64,000 bases of DNA from NCBI GenBank assembly GCA_051061015.1, contig JBPFEG010000050.1:13176-77175 (forward strand), read 5' to 3'. The notes under the pieces are model-generated. The model was not told the DNA's origin, did no database searches, and saw only the letters and a list, made by a program, of their open reading frames with translations. Made by a program: the position numbers and the translations under genes. Below, one piece after another: positions 34,820 through 43,864 of this stretch (within the stretch, counting starts at the first letter, position 1; every line of letters begins with the position of its first letter). The stretch comes from Methylomicrobium sp051061015. GTDB taxonomy: Bacteria > Pseudomonadota > Gammaproteobacteria > Methylococcales > Methylomonadaceae.

Positions 34820-35880
34820 AAGCCCAGTGGATTCTCCGGATCGATACCGTCCATGAACGGCAGCCGACGATCCCGGTTAGTCAGCTGGTAGACCTTGCCG
34901 AGCCAGTTATCGAACACGGCTCTGGCCGTATCTCGCCAGGTGTTGTCGATCATATCGAGCACCTGGTTTTCCGGAAATTCATCCAGGGTGCTCCCGGATT
35001 GCCGTGCCGTGATCACATGCTCTCGATAGTCGGCAAAGATCCGTTGCGCTTCCGGCGCGAAGTAATTGACCGGCAAGGGCGGGTAATCGTCGATCTCTTC
35101 GTGATAGTAGCGCAGGACCTCGCGCTTGTATTCCTTTAACAGACTGATGTCGTCGTATTCGGGATGCCCCTGAAAAAACACGACCCGGAATCCGTCCGGG
35201 CTGACCGCCAGATGCACGCCGGCTTCCTGGCTGACCGCGAGCACCTTCAATCCCTTCGCTTCCATGTCCTTCCGGAATATTTCATTGAAGCGCGAATGCG
35301 GCACATCGAAGCGGGTGTTGATTTCGGCGACTAACGGGTGCGTGCGATTGACCAGGCGATGCGGAAACACCCCCCAGCGCTTGTCCGGCAGACGGGTGCG
35401 TTCGATCCCGTAACAGAACTCGATCAGCGCATGCGTCGCCAGGCAGGAACACAACACCGAGGTGACATTTTCCTTTGCCCAAGCAAAAACTTCGGTCAAC
35501 GGCTGCCAGAAACCTTCCTCCGGCAAATGCGGATGGGTCACGTTCGCGCCGCTGATGATCAAGGCATCCAGACCGTCCTGTTTAATTTTTTCGAACGACT
35601 CATAATATTGAGCGATATGCGCCTGGGCGGCCTCGCTTCTCGGCAGGCCATCGATCGTAAAAGGGTGCACATGAAACTGCGCGATCTGGTTGCAGGCGCC
35701 GACCAGTCGAAAGAATTGTCGTTCGGTGGCTTCCAGCGCCGCATCGGGCATGATGTTCAACAAGCCGATGTGCATTTCGCGGATATCCTGGTGGCTGGCG
35801 CGGTCGACCTCCAGGATCACCTCGCCTTCCTCGCGGAGCCGGGCAAATGTGGGCAAATCGGTATGGGCGACTAAAGGCAT
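34816..35880 (-). CDS. metA: Homoserine O-succinyl/acetyltransferase
   Basis: A 354-residue MetA-family enzyme that activates homoserine for methionine synthesis. The catalytic Cys is in SVLCSCLATHALIEF near residue 142. The N-terminal half carries IGLLNIMPDAALEATERQFF and the oxyanion-loop region ISGANVTHPHLP near residue 110. FFQGHPEYD near residue 238 contributes the catalytic His and Glu. Whether acetyl- or succinyl-CoA is used cannot be told reliably by eye. It is the first of two overlapping minus-strand genes. Confidence 0.9.
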   Translation of the reverse strand: MPLVAHTDLPTFARLREEGEVILEVDRASHQDIREMHIGLLNIMPDAALEATERQFFRLVGACNQIAQFHVHPFTIDGLPRSEAAQAHIAQYYESFEKIKQDGLDALIISGANVTHPHLPEEGFWQPLTEVFAWAKENVTSVLCSCLATHALIEFCYGIERTRLPDKRWGVFPHRLVNRTHPLVAEINTRFDVPHSRFNEIFRKDMEAKGLKVLAVSQEAGVHLAVSPDGFRVVFFQGHPEYDDISLLKEYKREVLRYYHEEIDDYPPLPVNYFAPEAQRIFADYREHVITARQSGSTLDEFPENQVLDMIDNTWRDTARAVFDNWLGKVYQLTNRDRRLPFMDGIDPENPLGL

Positions 35881-35892
35881 CGTCTCAACCTA

Positions 35893-36738
35893 TTATTGCC
35901 GGGCCGCAATCGCCGCGGCGATCAGGCGGATAAAATCGTCTTCATTCCGTACCTTGGCAGCATCGTGCGCATTGACCGTGTAGCCGTACTGATCGGCAAT
36001 CGCCCGGTAACGTGGCAGCCGGGAGCGATACAATTCCGGAAACACCCAGCTCACGAATTCGTCCGGCGGTATCGCGTCGGTCGACGGATAGTTTTTCAGC
36101 GTCATGAATTCGGAGAGCTTCTCGTCCAGAAACGCTTCGCGGTAATAGAGCGGTTTGGGGTCGGTCTTCGAGCGCTCGATGATCGTCTGCTCCAGATCCT
36201 TCGGGATTTCGATGTAGACGATCAGCGTATTCGCGGCGAGCGTTTCGAGCACTTCGGGACAGTCGAGCTCGCAAACGCTGCCGCCGGCGTCATTGATGAA
36301 ATGCTTGTAGCCGTAAATGTCTTCGGCTTTGTGGATGAAATCCGGCACGTCGTTCATCGCGCAAATTTCGGCATGGTGATGCAGTTTTTGCCGGCGTTTG
36401 AATTCTGCGAGCGCAAGGCCGTGAAATTGAGGATTGCCCAGTTTGCCGAGAAAGCTCGATACCGGCGCGAGATTGTCGACTGTAATATTGTTGCTGATCC
36501 GGATCGAGTCCGAGAGCAGCAAGTCGCGCAGGAACGGAATATGCATTGCCTGGCGCTTGAGATTGTCCATGATCGGCTCTTCGAGATATCTCGTGCCGAT
36601 CCGGTAGTCGCCCGAATAGTGAAACCACTTGGCCTTGGGCAGTTTGTTCGCGAGCGTCGTCTTGCCGGCGCCGGACATCGCCAGCAGGGTAATCCGCTTC
36701 GTTTCCCAGTCCAGGAATTCCCGGGGGTCCATTCTCAT
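35893..36738 (-). CDS. P-loop ATPase/kinase-like protein
   Basis: A 281-residue protein with a Walker A motif, LAMSGAGKTTLANKLP, near residue 19. The motif layout resembles small nucleotide/metabolite kinases, with a possible lid region near residues 150-175 (INDAGGSVCEL, VYIEIPKDLEQTIIERSK). I do not recognise the family and cannot name a substrate. It has a normal start (MRMDPREFLDW) and lies between metA and the DUF6763 gene on the same strand. Confidence 0.6.
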   Translation of the reverse strand: MRMDPREFLDWETKRITLLAMSGAGKTTLANKLPKAKWFHYSGDYRIGTRYLEEPIMDNLKRQAMHIPFLRDLLLSDSIRISNNITVDNLAPVSSFLGKLGNPQFHGLALAEFKRRQKLHHHAEICAMNDVPDFIHKAEDIYGYKHFINDAGGSVCELDCPEVLETLAANTLIVYIEIPKDLEQTIIERSKTDPKPLYYREAFLDEKLSEFMTLKNYPSTDAIPPDEFVSWVFPELYRSRLPRYRAIADQYGYTVNAHDAAKVRNEDDFIRLIAAAIAARQ

Positions 36739-36753
36739 TGTGCTGTTTCCTGT

Positions 36754-37053
36754 CTAATCCAAATAATCCTCGAAATCGATATCATCGGGGTTGCGGTGAT
36801 GCTCGTCCAGGTCGGTATAACCCAGATCGTCGTCTTCCAGATCGTCGAAAGGGGCACTCCAGTCTTCCGGTTCTTCGATGAAATCGAAGGTCGAATTATA
36901 CCAGCTCTCATGATCATATTCGCCGATATCCCCGTCGAGATACTGCACCTCGATCGAATCTTCGGCATCCTCGATGTTGATCACTTTGAAAGTCAGGTTG
37001 TTTTCCAGATCTTTGTACCAATTTCCGATGATTGGATCTGCCACGGTTGTCAT
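36754..37053 (-). CDS. DUF6763 family acidic protein
   Basis: A 99-residue highly acidic protein (many Asp and Glu in the second half, ending DIDFEDYLD). The conserved N-terminal segment, PIIGNWYKDLENNLTFKVINI, fits DUF6763, which is widespread in methanotrophs and related gammaproteobacteria. Its function is unknown. The upstream 235 bases to the DUF853 start hold no gene I can support. Confidence 0.7.
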   Translation of the reverse strand: MTTVADPIIGNWYKDLENNLTFKVINIEDAEDSIEVQYLDGDIGEYDHESWYNSTFDFIEEPEDWSAPFDDLEDDDLGYTDLDEHHRNPDDIDFEDYLD

Positions 37054-37288
37054 AAGAGTTACCTCCGATAATTGAGTTTGTGCTGTACTGAATAAAACGG
37101 CAGGATTTCAATCGCGCTCCTCACCGACAGCGCAATCATCGTTCCGTTGATGACGATATGGATGCAGCCCGCCCGGCTTCAGTTCAACCGGACCGAGAGT
37201 TTCGGTTGTTATAGAGGAAGCGCCGCTTTCTTGCAAGTGGGTGCTGTGCTACGATGCATAGAACTCAAAACTTATCAGCAGGCTTCTT

Positions 37289-38761
37289 ATGCAGGAATTA
37301 TTTATCGGCGGAGAGAACGGCGTCAAGGTCTTATTGAATGCCGCGATGGGTAATCGTCACGGGATGATTTCAGGAGCGACCGGCACCGGCAAGACTGTCA
37401 CGCTGCAAGTCCTCGCCGAAGGCTTTTCGAAGATCGGCGTGCCGGTATTTCTGGCTGACATCAAGGGGGATTTGTCCGGCATCGCCCAGCCGGGACAGGT
37501 CAACGACAAAATCAGCGAACGCGTGCAGCAGGTGGGCCTCGAAAGCTTCCAGCCGCGCGGAAATCCGGCAGTGTTCTGGGATATCTTCGGTAAAACCGGC
37601 CATGCGGTGCGTACTACGATAGCCGAGATGGGGCCGCTCTTGCTCAGTAATTTACTGGAACTGAACGATACGCAATGCGGGGTCCTGTACAGCTGTTTCA
37701 AAATCGCCGACGACAACGGCATGCTGTTGCTCGACTTGAAAGACTTGCGCTCCCTGTTGACCTGGATGGACGAACATGCGAAAGAATTGCAGGGCGAGTA
37801 CGGTACGATCGCGTCCGCAAGCGTCGGTGCGATTCAGCGGCAATTGCTGGTGCTCGAACAGCAGGGGGCGGAAAATTTCTTTGGCGAACCGGCGTTGAGT
37901 CTCGAGGACATCTGCAAAACCGACTTTTCCGGCAACGGCGTGATCAGTCTTCTCGATGCAAGCGAACTGACCAGCAAATCGCCGCGTCTCTATGCAACCT
38001 TTTTACTCTGGCTGCTGGCCGAACTGTACGAGAAACTGCCCGAAGCCGGTGACGCGGACCGGCCGAAGCTGGTATTGTTCTTCGACGAGGCGCATCTGAT
38101 GTTCGATCAGGCACCGAAAGTGCTGGTCGACAAAATCGAGCAGATTGTTCGGCTGATCCGCTCGAAAGGCGTCGGCGTGTATTTCATCAGCCAGAGCCCG
38201 CTCGATATTCCGGACGAGATCCTCGGCCAGCTGGGGCTCAAGATTCAGCATGCGCTGCGGGCATTTACTCCGAAAGATCAGGCGGTCGTCAAAAGCGTTG
38301 CAGGGACTTTCCGCGCGAATCCAGCCATCGATACCGAGACCGTGATACTCGAGCTGAAAAAAGGCGAAGCGCTGGTTTCGGTCCTCGATCGGGACGGCAG
38401 CCCGACCCCGGTCGAACGCGTTTTGATCCGTCCGCCCGAGTCGCAAATCGGGCCTTTGACTGCCGAACAGCGTCAGGAGATGCTCAATCGTTCACCGTTC
38501 AAAGGCCGGTACGACCAAGCCGTCGACCGTGAATCGGCATACGAAATGCTCAAGCAAAAAGCCCAACTGGCCAGCGCGGCGGATCTTGAGGATATCCAAG
38601 CCAGGCTGGACCGAAAAGACTCCAGCGCGCCACGACAAACCCGTACTCGTGAAACCGCAACCGAAGCGCTGTTCAAAAGCGCCGCACGCAGTATCGGCAG
38701 TCAGGTCGGACGGCAGATCGTGCGTGGCGTGTTAGGCTCCTTGCTCGGCGGACGACGTTGA
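37289..38761 (+). CDS. HerA-like ATPase / DUF853 helicase
   Basis: A 490-residue P-loop ATPase of the DUF853 family (HerA/FtsK-type). The Walker A motif is SGATGTGKTVTLQVL near residue 28. An acidic Walker B segment is LVLFFDEAHLMF near residue 262. VGVYFISQSPLDIPDEIL near residue 302 is typical of the family, and the C-terminal residues (GRQIVRGVLGSLLGGRR) are very basic. HerA-like proteins pump or unwind DNA; members of this family have no agreed role. An intrinsic terminator follows. Confidence 0.82.
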   Translation: MQELFIGGENGVKVLLNAAMGNRHGMISGATGTGKTVTLQVLAEGFSKIGVPVFLADIKGDLSGIAQPGQVNDKISERVQQVGLESFQPRGNPAVFWDIFGKTGHAVRTTIAEMGPLLLSNLLELNDTQCGVLYSCFKIADDNGMLLLDLKDLRSLLTWMDEHAKELQGEYGTIASASVGAIQRQLLVLEQQGAENFFGEPALSLEDICKTDFSGNGVISLLDASELTSKSPRLYATFLLWLLAELYEKLPEAGDADRPKLVLFFDEAHLMFDQAPKVLVDKIEQIVRLIRSKGVGVYFISQSPLDIPDEILGQLGLKIQHALRAFTPKDQAVVKSVAGTFRANPAIDTETVILELKKGEALVSVLDRDGSPTPVERVLIRPPESQIGPLTAEQRQEMLNRSPFKGRYDQAVDRESAYEMLKQKAQLASAADLEDIQARLDRKDSSAPRQTRTRETATEALFKSAARSIGSQVGRQIVRGVLGSLLGGRR

Positions 38762-38911
38762 CCCGATCGAGTGCGTCTGGCGATGCCGGCCATGAGTTCA
38801 TCAATCGGGCATCCATGACCACCTTAATGGGACTGAAAAAGAAGAACACGATTGCATTCGGACTGATAGTGAATCGGGCGAAGATTAAGTAAGATGTTCG
38901 TCCGCCCATCG

Positions 38912-38956
38912 AGGTACGCCCTTATTCCTCTAATCAGATTAGGCGTACCTTTTTCA
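38912..38956 (+). terminator. Intrinsic terminator after the DUF853 gene
   Basis: A 9-base stem, AGGTACGCC / GGCGTACCT (38912-38920 and 38942-38950), is followed by TTTTT. It lies 150 bases downstream of the stop. The rest of 38762-39036 holds nothing recognisable. Confidence 0.7.
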
Positions 38957-39036
38957 ATGACTGAACGCCTCGAAACCGAAAACCGGTACGCAACCAAAAC
39001 GTACTCTCCGCAAAAGGAATTTAACCCACCTCCTGC

Positions 39037-40005
39037 ATGAAGACGCTATATCCAGAGATCAATCCCCATCACATTTTTTATCTTGAAACCGAGAGTCCGC
39101 ATTCGGTTTACGTGGAGGAAAGCGGCAATCCTGAAGGCATTCCGGTTATTTTTCTGCACGGCGGTCCGTGTTCCGGCACCAAACCCGATCATCGGCGTTT
39201 TTTCGATCCCGAACGGTACCGGATCATCCTGTTCGACCAGCGCGGCTGCGGCCAGTCCACACCGTTCGGCGAAATCGAGAACAATACCACCCAGGATCTG
39301 ATCGAGGACATGGAGCGGATTCGTATTCGTTTGAACATCAGCCAATGGCTGCTGTTCGGCGGCTCATGGGGTGCTGCGCTGGGGCTTTTGTATGCCCAGC
39401 AGCATCCCGGCCGGGTGCTCGGAATGATTTTACGCGGTGTGTTTCTGGCGCGGAAAATGGACATGGACTGGTTTCTTAAAAACGGCGCGGGGCGGATCTA
39501 TCCCGAACAATGGCAACGCCTGTACGAAAGCATCCCCTCGCGTGACCGGGTGAATCTTTTGCAGGGCCTTTGTCATGCAATTTCAGGCGAGGACGAAATT
39601 GCCCGCCGCCGGGTCGCGCGCGAATGGTCGGCATGGGGGGGACAGGTTGCGCTCGGCAACGGATTCCAGGCGGACGAAAACAGCCATGTCACCGAACAGA
39701 TGGTTCAACAGGCCGCGATGGAACTGCATTATGCAGAACACGGTTATTTCGTCGAGGAAAACCAGATCCTGGATAACTGCGATAAACTGCAGGGCATTCC
39801 AACGGTGATCATTCACGGCCGCAACGATCTGGTCTGCCCGATCGAGGCCGCGTTTAGCCTGCATCATGCATTGCCCGAAGCCGGGATGATCGTGCTGCCG
39901 AATGCCGGGCACATCGCCCAAGGCGAAGATATGATCGACGCCTTGGTCGCCGCCACCGACCGCTTTGCAGCCCAATTGACTTCCCGTGTCGCGGTCGGCG
40001 TGTGA
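39037..40005 (+). CDS. pip: Prolyl iminopeptidase
   Basis: A 322-residue alpha/beta-hydrolase that removes N-terminal proline. The oxyanion HGGPCSGTKPDH is near residue 42, DQRGCGQSTP near residue 68, and the nucleophile Ser in FGGSWGAALGL near residue 112. The Asp and His of the triad fit GRNDLVCP and NAGHIAQGED near residues 262-290. The order and spacing of these motifs match prolyl iminopeptidases (family S33). It begins a short plus-strand pair with ubiX. Confidence 0.9.
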   Translation: MKTLYPEINPHHIFYLETESPHSVYVEESGNPEGIPVIFLHGGPCSGTKPDHRRFFDPERYRIILFDQRGCGQSTPFGEIENNTTQDLIEDMERIRIRLNISQWLLFGGSWGAALGLLYAQQHPGRVLGMILRGVFLARKMDMDWFLKNGAGRIYPEQWQRLYESIPSRDRVNLLQGLCHAISGEDEIARRRVAREWSAWGGQVALGNGFQADENSHVTEQMVQQAAMELHYAEHGYFVEENQILDNCDKLQGIPTVIIHGRNDLVCPIEAAFSLHHALPEAGMIVLPNAGHIAQGEDMIDALVAATDRFAAQLTSRVAVGV

Positions 40006-40019
40006 AGGAGTAATTGCGG

Positions 40020-40592
40020 ATGCAGAAAAAACGATTGATCATCGCAATGACCGGTGCGACCGGCGCGGTTTATGGCGTAAGGATGCTGCAGCATTTGCAG
40101 TCGCAGCCGGAATGGGAAACCCATCTGATCATTTCGGATGCGGGGGTAGTGAACTTGAAGCACGAAATGGACATGAAACGCGGCGATTTATACCGCTTCG
40201 CCGATGTCACGCACGGGATCGGCGACATCGCCGCCAGCATCGCGAGCGGCGGCTTCAAGACTGAAGGGATGATCATCGCGCCGTGTTCGATGAAAACGCT
40301 CGCCGCGGTCGCGCACGGCTTTGGCGACAACCTGATCTCGCGTTCCGCCGACGTGGTATTGAAAGAACGGCGGAGACTTGTGATCATGCCGCGCGAAACG
40401 CCGCTGAATCTGGCGCATATCCGCAACATGGCGGCCGTAACTGAAATGGGCGGGATCATTTTTCCGCCGATGCCCGCTTTTTACAATAAATCGGATTCGC
40501 TGGCGGTAATGGTCGACGAAACGGTCGGCCGGGTGCTCGATATGTTCGGCGCGGATGTAAAAGGATTATATACGCCTTGGGAAGGGCTGTAG
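40020..40592 (+). CDS. ubiX: Flavin prenyltransferase UbiX
   Basis: A 190-residue flavin prenyltransferase that makes prenylated FMN for UbiD-type decarboxylases, used in ubiquinone synthesis. The flavin-binding MTGATGAVYGVRML is at the N-terminus. The SMKTLAAVAHGFGDNLISR segment and MPRETPLNLAHIRNM near residue 120 are conserved. I chose the ATG at 40020 with AAGGAG nine bases upstream, rather than the in-frame TTG at 40014. A UbiD partner is not in the window. The stop codon lies inside a palindromic repeat. Confidence 0.9.
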   Translation: MQKKRLIIAMTGATGAVYGVRMLQHLQSQPEWETHLIISDAGVVNLKHEMDMKRGDLYRFADVTHGIGDIAASIASGGFKTEGMIIAPCSMKTLAAVAHGFGDNLISRSADVVLKERRRLVIMPRETPLNLAHIRNMAAVTEMGGIIFPPMPAFYNKSDSLAVMVDETVGRVLDMFGADVKGLYTPWEGL

Positions 40593-40684
40593 GGTCTGCA
40601 TTGATGCCCTTTAGAGTGTGTTGCGTACCATTTTCATAATACGCAGCCGTTGAGTTTTTGAAAGGGCACTCGATGGATACCCAC
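40589..40684. repeat. Degenerate REP-like palindrome between ubiX and the TPR gene
   Basis: The arms GTAGGGTCTGCATTGATGCC (from 40589) and GGGCACTCGATGGATACCCAC (ending 40684) pair imperfectly. The centre (TGCGTACCATTTTCATAATACGCAGCCGTTG) resembles that of 4648-4724. The element overlaps the ubiX stop and nearly reaches the TPR gene's stop. Confidence 0.6.
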
Positions 40685-40688
40685 ACGG

Positions 40689-42368
40689 CTACATCGGTTT
40701 GATGTCGAATGCCACGCAGACCCGCTCCTGGTCCGAATGAAACGGAATCGTGCGGTGAAACAGGGAAGAAGGGAACAGCACCAGATCGCCGACCTGCTGA
40801 TCGACGATTCGGCTCGGAAAATCGTTATGTAACCTGGGGTAATCGTCGCCGTCGGTACTGTATTCGAAGCTGCCTTCATGGCCTTGATGTTTGTCCGGCA
40901 GCTTGAGATAGACGCAGCCGCTGATCCAGCCTTCCTCATGGATGTGCGAGGTCAGATAACCGCCTTGATTCATTCGCAGGTACCAGGAACTGGTAAACTC
41001 GATCCGGCGCGGAAACGCCCTGATGATTTCCTCGCGGCTGTCCACAAAATGCTGCCGGTATTCCAGCACTTTTTGCCGAATCAGCGCAGCCAGTTTCTGG
41101 AAAGAGGGTTCGGAACGCAGCAATAAATTGCCGGCCGACTGCATTCCGAAATAGAGCCGTCCCTGTTTTCTTTCCGCAATCGCAAGATGCTGAATGTCCT
41201 GCAAGAGCTCCTGCAGCAGCGGACTCTGGGGCGAGGTCAGTTCCTCAATCCGGGTATGCAGCACATAATTCATAGGGTCTTTGCAGAAATGATAGGTGTT
41301 TTGCTGGCCGAAGTTGGTCGCGTAGTGAGTCGCCAGCGCGCCTAGCAGTACCGAATGATGCGGGGTAATGGCCGCTAGTTGATCAAGGCGTTGTTTGAAA
41401 AGCTCGAATTGCCCGGTTTTGTACAGGCATTGCAGTGACCGTTCCTTGCTGTCGGCAAAGTCGGACGCTTCGAAATAAGGGATCGCATCACGCAGACGTC
41501 CGGTAAGGCAGAGTGTTTCGCCGAAATTGTATTGCGCGCGCGGATGCTGCGGCTGCGCCGCCAATGCCCGTTCATAACAGCGTACCGCGTCCCCCATCTC
41601 GCCGAGGTCGCGGAGGGTTTCGCCGAGCGAGTTCCAGGCATCGGCAAACTGAAGGTCCAGATTGACGGCTTCCCGAAATTCCCGCACCGCCTCCTGATGC
41701 CGTCCCAGTCCGTACAAGACCGTGCCGAGATTGAAATGGCCGCGCGCATCGGGATGAATTGCAAGGGCTTTGCGGTAGCATTGCTCGGCTTCCTCCAGTT
41801 TCCCCTGTTGTTGCAGCACGATACCGAGATTCCCGAGCGCTTCAAAAAAACGCGGATCCAGATCGATGGCTTTTTGGTAATGCGGCGCCGCCTCCTTCAA
41901 AAAACCTTGCTCTTGCAGTAAGGCGCCCAGATTGAAATGCGCGGAAGGCAGGGCTGGCTTCAGCTGCAAAGCTTTCCGGTAACTGGCGACCGCTGCCTTC
42001 TGATCGTTTAATTGGGTCTGAAGCACGCCCAGATTGAAATGAATTTCGGCGATGCCCGGATCGATCGCCAGCAGTTTCCGAAAGCTGGCTGCCGCTTCGC
42101 GCAATTTGCCCTGCTGCTGCTGGCAAAGGCCCAGGATGTTGTACAGCACCGGCGCTTTCGGATAAGTCCCGAGCAGGGATTGCGCGGTCAGTTCGGCCTG
42201 CTGCAAGCGGCCGCTCTGGTAAAGTTGGTGCAGCGTCAGCAATTCGTTCGATTGCGGCTGTTTCAAAGGCTTCAGTTGGGATTTCACAAGACTCTGCTTC
42301 ACATGGCGCCAAAAGTTAAGATAGCTGACGCGAATTTTTGCTGTTGCGGAAAACCAGCGGTTTTTCAT
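40689..42368 (-). CDS. TPR protein with C-terminal 2OG-Fe(II) oxygenase-like domain
   Basis: About 559 residues. Residues 30-310 contain roughly eight TPR repeats (for example YNILGLCQQQQGKLREAAAS, FNLGVLQTQLNDQKAAVASY). The last 120 residues resemble a 2-oxoglutarate/Fe(II) oxygenase domain (PF13759-type). HIHEEGWISG gives candidate His/Glu ligands, FPSSLFHRTIPF the second His, and ERVCVAFD the Arg. It overlaps the end of pqqE; an in-frame TTG at 42413 would overlap more, so I chose the ATG at 42368. Its start is not certain. Function is unknown; it may hydroxylate a protein or peptide. Confidence 0.7.
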   Translation of the reverse strand: MKNRWFSATAKIRVSYLNFWRHVKQSLVKSQLKPLKQPQSNELLTLHQLYQSGRLQQAELTAQSLLGTYPKAPVLYNILGLCQQQQGKLREAAASFRKLLAIDPGIAEIHFNLGVLQTQLNDQKAAVASYRKALQLKPALPSAHFNLGALLQEQGFLKEAAPHYQKAIDLDPRFFEALGNLGIVLQQQGKLEEAEQCYRKALAIHPDARGHFNLGTVLYGLGRHQEAVREFREAVNLDLQFADAWNSLGETLRDLGEMGDAVRCYERALAAQPQHPRAQYNFGETLCLTGRLRDAIPYFEASDFADSKERSLQCLYKTGQFELFKQRLDQLAAITPHHSVLLGALATHYATNFGQQNTYHFCKDPMNYVLHTRIEELTSPQSPLLQELLQDIQHLAIAERKQGRLYFGMQSAGNLLLRSEPSFQKLAALIRQKVLEYRQHFVDSREEIIRAFPRRIEFTSSWYLRMNQGGYLTSHIHEEGWISGCVYLKLPDKHQGHEGSFEYSTDGDDYPRLHNDFPSRIVDQQVGDLVLFPSSLFHRTIPFHSDQERVCVAFDIKPM

Positions 42369-43443
42369 CAGCGGCTGATGCGCTTGTTCTGGCCGAATTA
42401 ATCGCTTCGTCAATTAAATGGTGATCCGGCGATTTGCTGCATACCGGATCGGCCGCATACATATCGCCGGCCAGCAGATAAGCCTGGCACCGGCAGCCGC
42501 CGTGGTCCTTTTGTTTTTCGTCGCAGCTTCGGCACGGCTCCTTCATCCAGTCCTCGCCGCGGAAAAAGTTGAACGCTTTCGACTCGTTCCAAATCTGTTC
42601 GATGCTGTAGTCCTTCACGTTCGGGCAGTCAAGGCCCGGCAATACGCGCGCCTCGTGGCAAGGCAGCGCCATCCCGTCCGGGGCAATCGTCAGGAAGGTG
42701 GTGCCCCAGCCGTTCATGCAGGCTTTCGGGCGGTCTTCGTAATAATCGGGCACCACATAATAGATTTTCATCCTGCCCGCGACTTTTTCCTTGAAAGCCT
42801 GCGCAATTGCCTCGGCCTGTTCGAACTGTTCTTTCGTCGGCATCAAGAGGTCGCGGTTCACATGCGCCCAGCCGTAGTATTGCGTATTCGCAAGCTCCAG
42901 GTAGTCGGCGCCGAGTTCCTCGGCCATCGCCAGAATTTCGGGCATTTGGTGGATATTCTCGCGGTGGATTACCACGCACAGCACCATCGGGTAACCGTGC
43001 TTCTTGACCAGATGCGCGACTTCCTTTTTATGCTGAAACGAGGCGGTGCCGGCGATATGGTCGTTCAGTTCCTGCGTGCTGGCCTGAATGCTGACCTGGA
43101 TATGGTCGAGGCCGGCTTTCTTGAGCTGGATGATCTTTTCTTCGGTCATCCCGTAGCCGGAGGTGATCAGGTTGGAATAATAGCCGAGCTCCCGCGCATG
43201 TTGGACCAGTTCGACCAGATCCTTGCGGGTCAGCGGCTCGCCGCCCGAAAAGCCGAGCTGCACTGCGCCCATTTTGCGCGCTTCGGTGAGCACGCGCTTC
43301 CAGTCGCCGGTGTTCAGCTCGGACGGGTATTTGCTGTAATCGACCGGATTCGAGCAATAGGGGCATTGCAGCGGGCAGGCATAGGTCAGTTCCGCCAGCA
43401 GCCAGCGCGGCGGGGTAATCTTAATGTTGTTGGATCCAGCCAT
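42316..43443 (-). CDS. pqqE: PQQ biosynthesis radical SAM protein PqqE
   Basis: PqqE links Glu and Tyr of the PqqA peptide by a C-C bond in the first step of pyrroloquinoline quinone synthesis. The protein is 375 residues from MAGSNNIKITPPRWLL. The radical SAM motif is ACPLQCPYCSNP near residue 22 and GFSGGEPLTRKDLV near residue 64. Later SPASM-type auxiliary cluster cysteines include LPCHEARV, CRSCDEKQKDHGGCRCQ and DPVCSKS. The start overlaps the 3' end of pqqD by 23 bases. PQQ is the cofactor of methanol dehydrogenase, which fits a methanotroph. Confidence 0.93.
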   Translation of the reverse strand: MAGSNNIKITPPRWLLAELTYACPLQCPYCSNPVDYSKYPSELNTGDWKRVLTEARKMGAVQLGFSGGEPLTRKDLVELVQHARELGYYSNLITSGYGMTEEKIIQLKKAGLDHIQVSIQASTQELNDHIAGTASFQHKKEVAHLVKKHGYPMVLCVVIHRENIHQMPEILAMAEELGADYLELANTQYYGWAHVNRDLLMPTKEQFEQAEAIAQAFKEKVAGRMKIYYVVPDYYEDRPKACMNGWGTTFLTIAPDGMALPCHEARVLPGLDCPNVKDYSIEQIWNESKAFNFFRGEDWMKEPCRSCDEKQKDHGGCRCQAYLLAGDMYAADPVCSKSPDHHLIDEAINSARTSASAADEKPLVFRNSKNSRQLS

Positions 43444-43693
43444 TTTGGAGTGCGATGTCGAGAAAAGAAGTGATGTCATCGGTCAGACCCGAGGTGGCAA
43501 ACTTCTGTTCCAGCTCGCTGACGATCTGGCCCAGATTATGCGCGCCGTCGCACAATTTCAGAATTTCGGCCGAACTCTGGTTCAGTTCAACCATGCCTTC
43601 GGGGTAGAGAATCACGAATTTTTGCTGGGCTTCTTCCCATTGCAGGCGGTGCAGCGGAGAAAATTTGATCAGGTGGTCTGGATTAATCGCCAT
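43421..43693 (-). CDS. pqqD: PQQ biosynthesis peptide chaperone PqqD
   Basis: PqqD presents the PqqA precursor peptide to PqqE. The protein is 90 residues of a winged-helix fold (RRE type), with VILYPEGMVELNQSSAEILKL near residue 28. It is followed directly by pqqE with overlap. Upstream there is no pqqC, pqqB or pqqA; a phosphopantetheinyl transferase gene lies 171 bases away. A promoter-like sequence just upstream suggests that pqqDE is transcribed from here. Confidence 0.9.
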   Translation of the reverse strand: MAINPDHLIKFSPLHRLQWEEAQQKFVILYPEGMVELNQSSAEILKLCDGAHNLGQIVSELEQKFATSGLTDDITSFLDIALQNGWIQQH

Positions 43694-43799
43694 GTTAATA
43701 AGTTGTGTAGTCAGCCGGTACGGCGTTTTTTATCTGAAGCAGGCCTCTTCGGGAAAGAGCGTTCACCTCGAAGTCCCGGATATGCCGTCAAAGACGGGA

Positions 43800-43827
43800 A
43801 GCATACTTGTCGTGCCAAAAATGTCAA
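43800..43827 (-). promoter_or_regulatory. Candidate sigma70 promoter for pqqDE
   Basis: On the minus strand TTGACA (43827-43822) is followed 16 bases later by TATGCT (43805-43800), about 110 bases upstream of the pqqD start. No PqqA-like peptide (Glu-x-x-x-Tyr) is found in the rest of this gap. Confidence 0.5.
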
Positions 43828-43864
43828 ATCATTCGACCCGCCCCCGACTCAAAACCGGGCGAAT

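Noticed and set aside
42418..43473. A 351-codon plus-strand frame antisense to pqqE
   Set aside because: It lacks any recognisable motif or start signal, and pqqE is unmistakable.
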